Source: Pontederia crassipes
Taxonomy: Eukaryota; Streptophyta; Magnoliopsida; Commelinales; Pontederiaceae
Direction of reading: 5' to 3'
Assembly (NCBI GenBank): GCA_030549335.1
Contig: CM060194.1
Coordinates: 70,592,077 to 70,656,076 of the forward strand
Length of the DNA: 64,000 bases
In this document: positions 26,971 through 40,327 of the stretch, piece after piece
How positions within the stretch are numbered: position 1 is the first letter of the stretch
How the letters are laid out: each line of letters begins with the position of its first letter
Position numbers and translations under genes: made by a program
Notes under the pieces: generated by a model
What the model was told of the DNA's origin: nothing
Seen by the model: only the letters and a program-made list of their open reading frames with translations
Database searches by the model: none

Positions 26971-29218
26971 CTACGGAGGACGGAAGTAAGCATAAATGGA
27001 GAAGTATGTCTGCAAGAAAGTAAGGATCAAGAGGATCACAGCAGCCACGAGGGATATGAAAACCCATGCATTACTGAAGTAGTTTCGCACCAACCACGCC
27101 CTCTGCTCATGCCATCTCAACTTGCAATATGCGTCAACATCTCTGAACACTCGAGCAAGGTAGTGTTTCTGGAAGTCCAAGTGTGCATGGCTACATAGCT
27201 GGTTGAAGAAGAGCGCAACGTCCTCGTTGCTCGCCAACATGTTCTCGAGGATCCCTTCATACCGAAGGACTTCCACATCATCGGGCGTGTCAATAATTTT
27301 GTCCATCAGCACCGCGTAGCTAGTCATAACTCGCCCCACGTTGGTGGATTGCTCCAAGGCGATGAGGTTTGCGAACTTGTACGTCGTGCTGTCATGGATG
27401 GAAATAAAAGGGATCTCAAGAATGCCGTTCTTGAATGTCACATCTAAAAAGCTACTCGCTGTCTTTTTCCTCTTGAATTCTACGCCAGCCTCTTGAAGTT
27501 TGATAGCTGACAGTATTGAACCAGGTGCGTGGATAATACTTGGACCAGCTTCGAGTCTCGAAAAGGAACGCGAACCATGTTCTAAGACTATGCCCAAGAG
27601 GTTGCGAAATCGAAGAATGCCATAATTCGTGTCTAAGTGATCGCTTCTCTTGCTAGTGACACAGTGATGATAAAGTGGAGCAAATGGTGGATCTTCTTTG
27701 AACCTATGGTTCCCTGGTCTTCCATGCCTTCTTCACCCAGTTCTTTGAACCCGTCAAGTACCTCGATAAGTAATTCGGTGTGTTTAAGGTGGTGGTTGTC
27801 TTATAGCGTACAAAGAGATCGAAAAGCGCTTGTAGTACGAAGAAAGGGATCTGATTTTCCAACAATAGCAAGTCATGCAGTATCATAGCAAAGTTCCACT
27901 GAACCCTACCGATTGTGGAGAATATGTCACGCTTCTTCCACTTCATGAAGTACTGAATTATGAATATGCCATCAAGTAACATTATTTCTATGAATTTGCT
28001 GCTGTCTATTTTATCAAATGATTGATAATAGCATTTTCTTGTTTTCAGCTCCAAATCACTCAGTTTTCTCACGCAGGCCTCTAGAAAGCCTTCAGAGGTT
28101 TGCATTTTAAGGTCGTAAAGAAACTGAACCTTCACAACTTCCATGGCTCGGAGTTCCCTCTTAATTTGTTGGTCATCATTCTCATGTACGTAGGGGCCAA
28201 TGGCGACGATTTGGGGGCGGAACAACTCCTCCCGCCCTCGGCATATGTGGTTTGGAACTCGAAAAATAGTGCATTCTATTGTTGTTGTTCCCTTTCCCGC
28301 AACAACATCTATCAACTTTTTGTTGATAGTTTCCATTACTGTCATGGCATCACACGATGACGACGATTCTCCCATACTGCTTTGTGATTGCTCCTGGGAA
28401 GAATCTATAAGAAAATATGAATATCACTCGATGAGTAATTTTCTAATTCTTTAAGCTTTTGACTAGTTAGATAGTAGCTCTCCAATTTAATGCATGTCAA
28501 TGTGTCCAAAGTTCAAACCATTATGGGAAAAAAATCTTCTTTTTTGATGGGTTAGATCAAAATTGTCAAAAGTTCATGTGTGTTGAAAAATGTTATAAAT
28601 ATAAATATAACGATGAATGACTTATTAAATACTCAAGCTTAATATGAATGTATAAAAATTAGATCTCTCGCAGGAGTGACTGTTTTCATAATTCAATTAT
28701 ATGAAGTTGGTTCCCTAATTTCAAATGACCAAATTGTTAATAAATTTGTATACACATCAGGCATATGCCATCTGAAAATATACTCATAGATCTCCTTTCT
28801 ATTAGTATAATAACTTCTTCCGAGATCTGACATGAATTTCATGATAAATATGATCACATGAATAGATATTTAGGAAGTCAATTTGTTGAACATTAACTCA
28901 CATGACCAGTTGAGAATTATGTACACAGTGAATGAATGATATAAGGTAGAAACGTGGTTCCTATACACACATCCACAAGCTTTCTATCCAAAAGAACAAA
29001 AAGGGAAAACCTCCAAGCATCTAAAAAAAGGTTTTGAATATACACACAAATTTCCGAATGAGAAACAAACCTGAACGAGGCGTTGACAGCTCCTCCTGAA
29101 CCGAAACGTGGAGACAACTTGCGCATTGAGCACGCCGTAGGTCCGAGGATTTGCGTCCGTTTCGGTTGTTTGTTACCAGGTGTTCGAACTTTCCATAACT
29201 TGAATTGTTAGCTGCCAT
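26971..29218 (-). pseudogene. DUF247 (UPF0481) protein gene with two 1-nt deletions; possible upstream exon
   Basis: Main exon 28404-26971. It has TIFRVPNHICRG, FRPQIVAIGPYVH, LLLLENQIPFFVLQALF, FLDVTFKNGILEIPFISI, QSTNVGRVMTSY, VALFFNQLC, the membrane helix WVFISLVAAVILLILTFLQT and the C-terminus YAYFRPP. The ORF from ATG 28375 leaves the family frame near 27785 and again near 27663. Each point fits a single lost base, and the two ends of the gene are offset by exactly two bases. Without them all parts align with the 20-kb copy. An upstream ORF (ATG 29218 to 29071) can be spliced through a GT-AG intron of 666 nt to 28404, staying in frame with MGESSSS; this exon is inference. The deletions could be real or consensus errors. 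This is the best-kept DUF247 copy here. Confidence 0.8.
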
Positions 29219-32200
29219 ATGCAGCAATATTGGTGCTTAATTACTTGTGTGCATACTTGTCTCAGCTCATTCCAAGTATACTTGTATATATATACTTGTA
29301 CATATATATATATCCTTGTCTAGTTAAGCTCATTCACACACGTATGAGGGTAACTTTGACTTGGAAATTGGTAGTACTTGGGGCGTTAGCGAGAACAAGT
29401 CGATCATAAGACCTCATTGCTCCATTTCCTCCCCGAATACCACGATCCTTCTTCCTCATTGTCAAACCGTTATTTTAATCCCGAACAAACATCATGATCA
29501 AACCTCACACTCATTTTTAATTCTTATTGAAGGCTGGAACTGCCATTTCCGGCCAACAATATTGCATTATTTTTCTCTGTTCTTTAACTTTATTGACTTT
29601 TCTAGTGATTGAGTAATTTATTTTGAAAATCACAAACATTTTTAATTGACACACACAAATATAATTGATTTCATTAACGATTTTGGGCTGTGTGAGTTAT
29701 AATGGCCTCTTGGAGGTGTGCATCTCAAAGGACACAGGTAACCACAATTTTTCAATGATGTCTCGTAAATTTGTCCATGCATTTGTTGTCCAAATCAACG
29801 ACAATATTATAGAGCGTCTTCTCCTGATATACCACATAGTGTAGTATTTATTTCGCATGCTAAAGTATTATTGTTTTTCCACACAAATAAATATTCTTCA
29901 TTATTTCTTTAAATTAAATAAAATATGAATGATTTTAATCAATATTTTCATTCGTAGTTGTTTTGGATCACGAGGTTCGTAATTAGGAGTATTTAACTAA
30001 TCAGATGTTCGAAATAAGAAATAGAACTTTATGCTTGCGATCAAATTAATATTTCAAAAATTTTAATTCGAAATTATTTATTATGTCTTTCTGCTTAGGG
30101 CTTAAGTCAACTAACAAGCTAACTATTTTTTGCCAAGTCAACAATCATGAAACACTAAAACTTATCATCTTATACACTAGATTAATTACGTCCGAGCAAT
30201 AAAATAAGATTTCTAACCCAGTCTAAATTGCAACATTCAATCACATCATATGCCTATTTTGAAGCAAGCAACTTCATTTTTAGCTATTATTAGTTTTTGA
30301 ATTACTAATAAAATGAGACTGTAAATGATGCATAACGAGAATTTCCACCTACCAACAATATGAATCAACCAATCAATCAAATACGTTGTAAATTCTTTTT
30401 CTGCGGATCTCTGTGCCAATCAGCCCATTTTATTATGCAAATGATACTTTAATTGATAAACCAGAATTGTCCGATCAGTTTTAGAACGTCCGAAGGAGAG
30501 CCATCCATCGCCGTGTTTTTGTCTCCCAAAACTTGTCAAACCTCTATGGCCCGAAAAAAATATGATTACATTCAAAACTATGTATCAGAAAGGGGTATGG
30601 GATTCCATATGTCAGACATGATGTTCCATATGCATTTCTCCTTTTGTTGCCCCATAAGTATTAGATTGCATTTTTTAACTTGATTCAACTTGTACATTTC
30701 GAAAGCCCTGGTACTTGCACTTTAGTAATCAGCATCTTACACTCTATGCTTCTTCTTCAAGAACTAATTGGAATAATTATTCTATGGCACTTGTGAACAC
30801 AAAAAATACAACTAAGCTATCTAAAGGTAGAGCTTTCTCCTCTCATCCCCTGGGTTTAATGAAAATCCCATCCACATTCAATTTGACTCCAATTAAAGGT
30901 GGAGGCCCCTAATCTTATTGTACATGGTAAGAACACTCCTATCACAAGAATTGGTTGTCATCATTTCTCATTTTCATATTCAATTCCTCACAGGCTCCAC
31001 TAGCCCAGGTTTGGTTATAATGACCAAGATGAAATTAGTCTTGGCCTAAAAGATGTTCAAAAGTTGAGAGTAAGCGGAATAAGGAAAGAAAAAAAGGGAG
31101 GCGTACGTGTGTTTGTCTCCACAGAATAGAAATTAAGTTTACATTGACTTGAGTTTTCAAAGAAAGTTCTGAACTCTTGGGGAAACAGGTATATGTCCTT
31201 CCAACTAAGCCATTCAGCGCACTGCAGGATTCTGGGTGGTCGGCTAATGTGAATGTAAGTAGATGTTAGTCATGATAGGATGCACAATCAATCAGATAGA
31301 ACAAACCTTGAAAGCTAGACATGGGCCCAAAACGGTCATGAAAAAATATTGTTTGATTTATGTGTCCTACTATTTTTTTTTTTCTAAAATCTTACATGGA
31401 TAGATCAATGAACAATATGTTTGTATTTATAACATTAACAGCACAACCATGTCAATTATCAGCACGCCCGCAGGAAATCAACATTTCTTCTTCCTCGGTT
31501 TTCAAAACACAAGGCCAACGTCATAAGTTCTAACACAGATGTCGTGACATTTGTATGCGATACTGTTCTTAATGATCACTCAAATTATATGATATTACAT
31601 ATAAATTATAATGACGCAATACATTTCAAAGTTTTTGTAACATTAATATACAATTACTGACGTATTCAAATTAATTAAGAAACAACGTGATTCAGTATAA
31701 TTGAGTCAAACTCAGAGAAATAAAAGCATGGTCACCACGGCATTGCCATTTTTTAGTGGCACGTAGAATGGGTATAAATGTATATTCTTTTCACTATCAT
31801 CTTTTTACTAGGTCAAGAATTATGATCACTTATTAATGTTGCGTGTACATCCTTTTTGTTTTAACGTAACTTTTACCATTCAAACGTACAACAAATTATT
31901 TTTTAAGCAGGATGATCTGCTCGCTAACTCAATTGATAGAATAAACAAAATTCAATATATGCACCGCGATGAATTGAAAGCGTGCACTTGAGAGATTCCA
32001 TCTTCTTAGCCAATTGGAATGTCGAGTATATATTATTGATTAAATTAGCACCTATTTGAACGTAATGAGTCGATTTATTTACTTATATTGCAGGTCAATT
32101 ATACTTCTCGAGGATCAACTAGGGCGTTGGCTGTCATCATTCAACTCGTTAGTTGCATGCAACTTATTGATTGAAGATATATGATCGCTATTTTGATATA

Positions 32201-34171
32201 TTGATGACAAACATATTGCGTCACATAGTAATGTGCATTTGTGTGCCTTCTTTCGTCGGAATATTATTTATTTTTCTGTCATGTGCATCCGTAAACTCTA
32301 ATGTTGAATTTAGGATATATGACCTTGATTCCTTTTAGGGTTACAATGTAAAAATAAATTAGCATAACTTTATGCCCCACTTCACCTAAGATTTAATTGA
32401 TCATCTGGGTTATAATCTTCCTTTTTGTTCCTATACAAGGAACTGCATTCTTTTTTTTTTTTTTTTGTCAACGGTTATTAGATATCTCAGTTTGCACCTA
32501 AAAAATTCGCATTATGGCCCGTGTCACGAGCAGGTCCGTCACTTTCCAATGTCAATAAACAATTTGAGACAATTTCAATAATAAGGCAGATTAGACAGAG
32601 GAACAAACATAGCGATGCATAATGAAACCCCATAACAATAAGAAATGACAGAGGAAGAAAAAATGAAAATGAGATTAGACATGAGTCATGATGATGCATC
32701 AAAGGTTAATGCATAATTAAAGCCCATGGGCTTACAAAAATGATAAGGAGTTCTAAACATGTGTAATACAAAAGACTCCGTAATCACAACTATTGAAGAC
32801 TCGATGACAACCTTATGCAACCTTCGCATCGCCACTCTTTCATACCAGTATGAACCTAAATGAATAAGAGACTCACCTCTTATTATTTATATATAAGGCC
32901 ATAATAAAAAAAATAAGTTGCACAAAGTCATAATTTAATTACTATGCGATCAGTGAAACAATATCCATATACATAATACATATATCAACTTTCTTTAAGA
33001 ACTATTCAATGTATTAAATATCGTTTAGTGTCATATTTCATTTCAATATTGGCTAAGAATATTAATTGCATTAAATATTGTAATGTGCAGTATACAATAA
33101 CACTAGTATGTTCATACCACTATTTCAATTTCTAATTTTTAATTGAAGTTATTATTTTTAACTCCACAATATGTTAAGAATGAAGGGAAAATTCGAAAAC
33201 AGGGAGAGAGGAGATCGCAGAGAGATTGCAGAAAAAAAGAGGAGACATACGAATTTACCCAGGTTCATTTTTGAGATTAGGACTACGTCCTGCAAAGATG
33301 TTTCACTATATCGTTTAGGTTTACAGCCGTCACATAGATTACATCTGAAAATAAGCTATAAATAATTTCTCTTAAACGGGTTCAAAACTCGAACAAAATA
33401 GAGAAAAAACTTAATCCGAACTACACGGACCGGCTAAACAAAAGCCCAAAACTCGTCTAGGTTTTGGGACCGCCGTCGGGAGACGGAGCCCCCCGAACTC
33501 CCTCTTTTGTTCGCACGTCAGCAATACAGGTAATTGGATAATACTCAGATTCTCTTAAGCTCACATGGATGAACCCGATGTGAAAAATAAGAGACCCTAA
33601 AATATTCATCAACTCCAATAAAGAAAACAATTTTTAGTGAGTCTTTACCAAGACATAAAGATCCTGGTGATCTTCGTCACCAATATAGCTACCAAGTAGA
33701 ATCACACTTGCACCCATTTCGATACTCGAAGGGTAACAATCCTGCTACTCGCGCTCTGGTCCAGTTAAAAGATAATTCATTGATATTCAACTGGTTAAAC
33801 TTAATGTGATATTTTAATACAATGTTGATTTTAATCAAACGACAAGACAGGTGTAATAATTCATGAATTTAGTTATCAAATTATAAGAAACAAATATCAT
33901 AAGAATCACAAATGTGACTACAATAATTGCTTGAGCGAGAACAATTATTTAAGTTAATGTAAAACAAGAATAATTATTAATGTAATTTTATCAACAAAGC
34001 ATATCATTAAGTTTTTATAAAAATCTTACATATTTTTTTGTCACAATTTTAAAAAAAAGTAACAAATATATAATATTGCATTTAACAATTAGTTATGAAT
34101 TTTTTGTATGGCTAATAATGATGATAAAGAATATAATTTGTTATTAAAATAAAAATTATGACAATTACTTA
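29219..34171. other. Long intergenic region without recognised genes
   Basis: AT-rich throughout. Several short ORFs carry no family-like motif. The stretch 33180-33540 (ACGAATTTACCCAGGTTCA, GACTACGTCCTGCAAAG, GGACCGCCGTCGGGAGACGG) resembles the kind of sequence found in Copia LTR or flanking regions, but no ends could be set. No RNA gene was recognised. Confidence 0.4.
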
Positions 34172-34174
34172 TAT

Positions 34175-36739
34175 CACTACAACAAAAAAGATTTTTAGTG
34201 ACTAAGCTTATTGGTCCCCAAAAATTTGTAAGTGTTTAGTGACCAATCCCAAGTTGGTCGCGCGTGGTCACTATAGTCTCGTCGCTAAAAATTGCTCGTG
34301 ACTGAAAATTGTGTTGGTCACAAATGCATCACCTATTTAATGACCAATTTTTAGTCGCTATGATTGGTCATTGATTCCTCGTATTGGTCGCTACAATATA
34401 ACAATTGATCGCTCTAAAGCGACCATCAGAGTTGGTCGCTAGAAGGTAAATATTACACTTAAAGTGACTAGTGCCCTTGGTCACTAAAACACTATGTAGT
34501 CAAGTAATAAATCATTATATGTATTCATGGTTCATTACTAAAAATATTTTAAAATATAATTTACTTCATCAGTTCAACATCAACACTAGAGTAATAACTC
34601 GAAAATTTAGAGCAATAACTTCTTGTCCCAATGACAAGATTGACTTTCAAATGTATAGCAATAAGAAAATTTCTAAGCAGTCTAACTTTCAAATTTTGTC
34701 TAACAATACATCATTCACTAATAACAAAGGTAATTTTAAGAGTATCGAATAATATCAAATTGGTGATTAAAGAAGCTTCCAAACTAATTTAACAACATTG
34801 TGAAAAAGTTTCTTCTCTTTAATTCAGAGGCTGATGTCCGGCATAAATTGTTGAATGGGCCACTCAACCTTCCGAAGTCATCTCCATCACATTCCAATTC
34901 ATAACACATGGAATCTCCCATTCCAAATCAATTTTTACCTAAAAATAAATTGTCACATGTCATAAGGGTTATAACAAATTTATCGAAATTCATATGAAAA
35001 TGGAAAATGCTAGCAATGGAAATCTCTCAGCTTTGATGAAATGATTGATGAGTACATCATAAGGGTTATAACAAATTGTTAAGTACATCATAAATTAAGA
35101 ACGTTTTTACAATCTTTTATATCAAATGCATGTGAAAGTAAGAAGTTCCATATGCAGGTCTGTAGAAAAAAAAAATAGTCATTCCATAAAGTATCATGCA
35201 TAAATATAGTACAAGGAAAAGTGGACTTACCCTATTTTCCTCATTAACTCTTCTTATAGCTACAGAAAACATTTCTTCTGCCTGATACATAACAACTCCA
35301 AACATGAAATGATTAAATTATAAGGTGCTAAGGTACATAGAATTAACTCTCATCATGGTCACGGTGAGAGTTATGTCTTTTAAAACTATCACATCACCAT
35401 TGCAATGGTAATCAGTATGCACCTTATTGATGGAACTTACTGCTATATTCCATATGCCTAAACTCAAAAATCATCCCCACATGAAGCTCTGATTTTTGAG
35501 TTGCAGATCTTGTCGTGTATGACATTACATAATATGCAGAATATGAAAACAGCCTTTATGTTCTCATTGATGACAAATCCACCACATTAATTTGATGAGG
35601 TGCTGCTGCTGTAGAAGGAAACAAACAAGGTCCACTTAGGAGTCAGTGTGTTAGCATGACAAATCCTGAATCTACCAAATACATCATGGTACAAAGATGA
35701 AGAATTTGATGTCCAAACCTTTAGCTTCAGTAGGAAAGAGCAATCTGGATTATGGCTACAGATGCATTAGAGTTTGTTAGCAAACTTTGTGAATCGACAA
35801 CAACACAGTCGCACTCATCCTTGCAAGCATCTACAATGCTTCAAGTACCTTGCTTGCTATGTTTGGCGTGGCAACATTAATCTTCTCTATTTTATTGATA
35901 TAGAAATCAATAGAGAACAATCAAATTCAAAATGGATACCCCCAAAGAAGCAAATTCGTAGTGTTTCCCAGTAAATTAATAAGTAGGAGCAATGTGTCTT
36001 CACAACCCAACTGTTCGATGAATTGCGGAATAAGGACAGAGTCGACAAGAATTTTACCTTGTTGGAAATGTGAAAAAGTACACCATGTTGTCCACGAAGA
36101 ACGTATCATTGTCACCCATCACATACCATCCCATCTTTAGTGCTCGCGGACGCACCAACAGCCGGTGCTCCTCGGCCATGAATGCAGCATTGATCTTCCG
36201 GCCAAAGTGGGATGCGTTGGCTGAGAGGGGGAAAGGCAAGGACGACTCCGGCGGCCACATAGCAGAATCACGGTGCCCTCGCATTTCTCTCGGCGCCAGC
36301 TCGCTCTACCCTCGATTGATGATAATTTTAGAGGAATTTGAGAAGCAATTGTCAAGTGTTTTGACCAAAACTTTAAGAAATTGCTCCCAAACGAATTTTG
36401 AACAGCCAAATGAAAGATCATAAGGTTTAGAGGTTGTCCAAATGTACATGGTGACTAATCGGTTTGGTCGTACTGGTGATATTTAATAATTTATCCAAGT
36501 CTTTTAGTGACCATCCTAACTATTAGTCATTAAAACTCTTTTTTTATTAATGTATACGTGACTAATCCAAATGTTGGTCACAACAACTTGACAATTTAGA
36601 GACTGGCTCAAACTAAGGTCACTAAATCATTAATTAATAGGGACTAATGATTGAGCGGTCACTAATATAACCATTTAGAGACTGAAACTGCCTTGGTCAC
36701 TAAAACATTGGTAGCTAAATGATTTTTTTTGTTGTAGTG
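34175..36739. mobile_element. Non-autonomous CACTA (En/Spm) element, 3-bp TSD TAT
   Basis: The left terminus is CACTACAACAAAAAAGATTT and the right terminus AAATGATTTTTTTTGTTGTAGTG, flanked by TAT on both sides (34172-34174, 36740-36742), the 3-bp duplication usual for CACTA elements. Subterminal regions carry many copies of GGTCACTA / TAGTGACC-type units on both strands (about 34200-34495 and 36450-36730), the normal arrangement of transposase binding sites. At 2565 bp it encodes no transposase. It holds a captured gene fragment near its right side (36054-36284, minus strand). Confidence 0.9.
36054..36284 (-). pseudogene. Captured fragment like a DUF604 / fringe-type glycosyltransferase
   Basis: The minus strand encodes WPPESSLPFPLSANASHF followed by GWYVMGDNDTFFVDNMV. 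Plant DUF604 (fringe-like beta-1,3-glycosyltransferase) proteins have RWYVMGDDDTxFFVDNL at the metal-binding DDD site; here the middle Asp is Asn. The fragment is GC-rich compared with the AT-rich element around it and lies wholly within the CACTA element, so it is best read as a transduplicated gene piece. Only the part around the DxD motif is present. Assignment rests on motif memory alone. Confidence 0.5.
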
Positions 36740-37576
36740 TATTATTTGTCACAGAATAAATTTTTATAACAATCGTTAAATTATTATTGTCGCAATATAA
36801 ATTATTTGTGGTTACAAACTCATCATTACTTATAAAAATAATAATCATGATTATAAGATATGATTATTACTACGAACTAATATTTGTGATTATTAATTTG
36901 TAGCTATAAACCATATCTCTTGTAGTGTAAATAAGAAATGATGAATTTAATCTCTTAGGAATGATTAGAGACTCTTTAAACTATCAATTTAACACGATTA
37001 ACTTGGGGTTTCCATAAGCTATCATATTCTATCAAATTAACCAAGTTAAACTATCTTAAATTAACCTAAAATTTAAGTCTCCACAAATTAGCATTCATCA
37101 ATTCATATAAATCTAAGATGCATTAAATTTTATTATCTGAACTATTAATTATTCCACAAACTAGTATAGATTAATATACTATACAAATTTAATTCTCCAA
37201 ACACTACTTATTAAATTTATACAAATTAATTTTCAAATAAAATTAATTAAATTAGTCTCATGAATTCTAAAGTTAAATAATGTTAATTGTGTTTCGATGC
37301 ATGAGAATATGTAGTTTTTTAATATGCAATTCCGTTATCCATGCATACACAAACATAATTTCTATTTAGAAACATCATGAGCTTGAAAACTCAAGTGAGC
37401 GATAGAGATATGTCCCCAAAATGGGATTCAACCCCAGACAAATAAGAAATCATAGCATATTATACAATTTATAATCTTAAACACACAAGTTAAAGCTGCA
37501 AATGCACAACAATGTAGTATTTGAGAATTAATCCAAAGTAAAATCAATTAGTTTATCACAATCAATCTAGTCTACT
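36740..37576. other. AT-rich region with a second CACTA-like right terminus
   Basis: ATAAACCATATCTCTTGTAGTG ends at 36927. It resembles a CACTA right end, and the sequence on both sides of the 34175-36739 element carries GTCACAAT/ATTGTGAC-like units, so that element may sit inside an older one. No matching left end was found. The rest holds nothing recognised. Confidence 0.35.
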
Positions 37577-37915
37577 CACTACAAGAATTTTGTGATTTTT
37601 CGACGGATATATCCGTCGCAAAACCTTTGAATTCCATCGCAAATATGCCTTTTCGACGGATAATAATCAGTTAGAAATAAAGACGTTGGAAAGAGTTACC
37701 GACGGTCCTCAAATGTCCCTTCGGAACTTTCGACGAACGTCTGCGACGATTAATTTGCCTTGAGAATTTTCGACGGGTACAATCTGTCAAACGCTCCGAA
37801 GGAAAGATCACCTTAGAAATTTGGGACGGATGCAATCTGACGGATTTTGAAATCTCCTAATCACGTTGCCAGAATCAGAGGAGGGAGGGCTCACACCTTC
37901 GCAGGTTTCGACGGG
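37577..37915 (+). mobile_element. CACTA 5' terminus, truncated
   Basis: Begins CACTACAAGAATTTTGTGAT and continues with subterminal units built on TTCGACGGAT, CCGTCG and TTTCGACGAACG. No right terminus of matching type occurs before the gypsy-derived sequence that starts near 37915, so this is a broken end. The CGACGG units resemble those of the 10.6-kb element, suggesting related families. Confidence 0.65.
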
Positions 37916-40327
37916 AAAACATGGAGAATCAAATTTCAAATCTGAAGCAACATAGCAATGAAGTAGATAGTGCCATCTCGTTTTTGCTTGAAGATAAATC
38001 ATTTATTGAGTCATGAGCCAATTTGGAAGGAATGCTTGGTCAACTCATAGCAACAATTGAAACCAAGCTCAATACTCAAGATCAACTAATTCATTCCTTA
38101 CAGTCCCACATGACTCAATTGAAGGACCACATTATAAAAACCTCTGAGATTCCTCCTCCGCAGCCCCTTGACATTCAACGTAAATTTGGCGAGATGGAGG
38201 TGTAAATTAAGTACTAGAAAAGAAAGTTGCAAACTTTTCTTCTCAAATAAATGCATCTCCAAAGGACTGCAGCACTGAACATTCCCTAGTCATCTGTGTC
38301 CATGCCACTATCAAAACTATTACCAAAAGTGGAGGACACGTAGACATTATCAACGAAGAACATGGACTTCAGAGTGGAGGATAAAGGAGATAAGTGAGTA
38401 CATATATAAGATGAGAATGTTCGACGGAGGAGCTCACCATCGGAAGTCCCAACCCCCACAACGAGCTTGTCTCAAAGTCCACCACCACAAAAGGAGGAGA
38501 GCATACCAGTTGCACCATCAACATCATCAATACCCGAAGCACCAACCTTTCCTAAGCAATGGAGACCGAAGTGTTCAACGTCAAATCAACACATGGAAAA
38601 TCATCATATGAAGTCAAATACAAAGCCAAAATCATTAAAGAAGGTTACCAAAAGTTGGAGAAGGTCGGGTGCATATTCACACGCATCTGTTGAGCCCACT
38701 ATGTTGGACGTTCATGAACACATCACTTTCCCACGGTGAGATTGTTCCTTATTGCATATCTTATTCAAGTTTATCATTTCATATCATGATATCACCTAGT
38801 TTATTTCAATTAGCATTATATAGCCTTAGGCTAATTTTTCTTTTAGATTGAGTCTTAGTTTGATTTTTTTAGGTTGATTTTATTTTCCTATTTAGATTAA
38901 GTTTAGATAAGTTAGTCATCTTTATGTTCTAGTTAAAGTTTGTTAGTTTCTTCATTTGATTATCAGCTTGATTTTATAAACAATTGATATTAATATCACT
39001 TTTTCTCCCATTAACAAGTTTCTATAGCACCAAACCTGACCCACACTGCTACTATACCCGGGCAGGGTGTAACTTGTTTTCAATTTCTAGATCATTTGAT
39101 GAACTGCCCAACCCATGCTCAAAACAACATGGTCCAGTGATATGTGCCTCATTGAAATTGCATCTCCACCTCTGACACCATGAGATTTTCCTCTTCGTCA
39201 CACCAACACCTAGTATAACTCTACCACAACGATCATTTGGCGAGGAACGTTATGGATTTCACTTGCCTCCACTTTCCACCACCTCCTAAGTTGGATTAAT
39301 CGGTCGTTTCTTTCCTTTTCTTTTAATTATATACATTTTCATCTTTTGTACTCCCTACCATGTTCGACTCACACTGAAAACAATGTATAGTTCAAGTTTG
39401 GGGGGATTGCATTTCATGCATCATATTTGTTTATTGTACTGCATTAGCATGTTTACTTTCTTTACTTTATTTCAGTATTGCATGTCTGCGTTATATTTGC
39501 CTCTTATGAAAACAAAATATTTACAAAATTTCAAAAATTACAAAAATACCACACCATCATTTTCCTTTATTGTTTCTTCTTCTTAATTGCACTTAAGTAA
39601 AATTCAAACACACTCTGTGAACTTATGAAATTTTATTGTCATAATTTTATTTATTCTATCGTCTTAGTAGTGGGTAATTGGAAAGTGGTTGTTGTTGAGT
39701 AAAACTACGGATACTTAGATTACTAATTTCTGTTCATGCTCGCATTTCATTTTTTTTCTTTCGTCTTGATAGTAATAGCCTTTTTATTGAATGCACAAAG
39801 TATTTTGTGAGCTTATAAAAAACTCCAATAAATTGAAAGAGGATTAGTTGAACCCCACAAAAAAGTGCAAAAATAAAATTTGAGACAATTATAAGTGAGT
39901 TATTCGACACCTTGGTATGTTCGGGCAATTAAACCCGTAGAAGATTCTTGCCTGGCGGCCTAAGACTAACTAATCTGGGATCCGTCGATCAAAAGCCTGT
40001 TACATATATCACCTTGAGCAATATAGAGAAATACGTGAGTTGTAAAATATGAAAAAAATGTGAAAAATAAATGATAAATAAAAATATAAGCTTGATGTTT
40101 TCTTGCACAGAGCTGAACTAGAATAAGTTTAAATTGTTTAAGATTAAAAAATTTTATGACACTGGAAAATTGGATTGTGGATAGATACTCTGGTGATGGA
40201 CTTGTAAAACGATGGTAGTATAAAAGCATTAGTCATGGGGTGGAGACTATGATGGTTCATTTATGATTCTCGAGTCTTGTCTAGAAGCTTGCTTGATGAT
40301 AAGCAAGAGTTCAAGTTTGGAAGACTT
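37916..40327 (+). mobile_element. Degenerate Ty3/gypsy internal region (gag tail and 3' region)
   Basis: 37916-38205 translates, with an in-frame TGA, into NQISNLKQHSNEVDSAISF, then NLEGMLGQLIATIETKL, the coiled region that follows the zinc knuckle in Athila-type gag proteins. Most of pol is missing. Near 39390 TTCAAGTTTGGGGGGATTGC, and again CAAGTTTGG just before 40328, resemble the purine-rich 3' region of Athila/Tat elements. It leads straight into an LTR start at 40328. No intact protein is left. Confidence 0.5.

Noticed and set aside
34471-34752. 93-codon ORF inside the small CACTA element
   Set aside because: No likeness to a transposase or host protein; AT-rich chance ORF.
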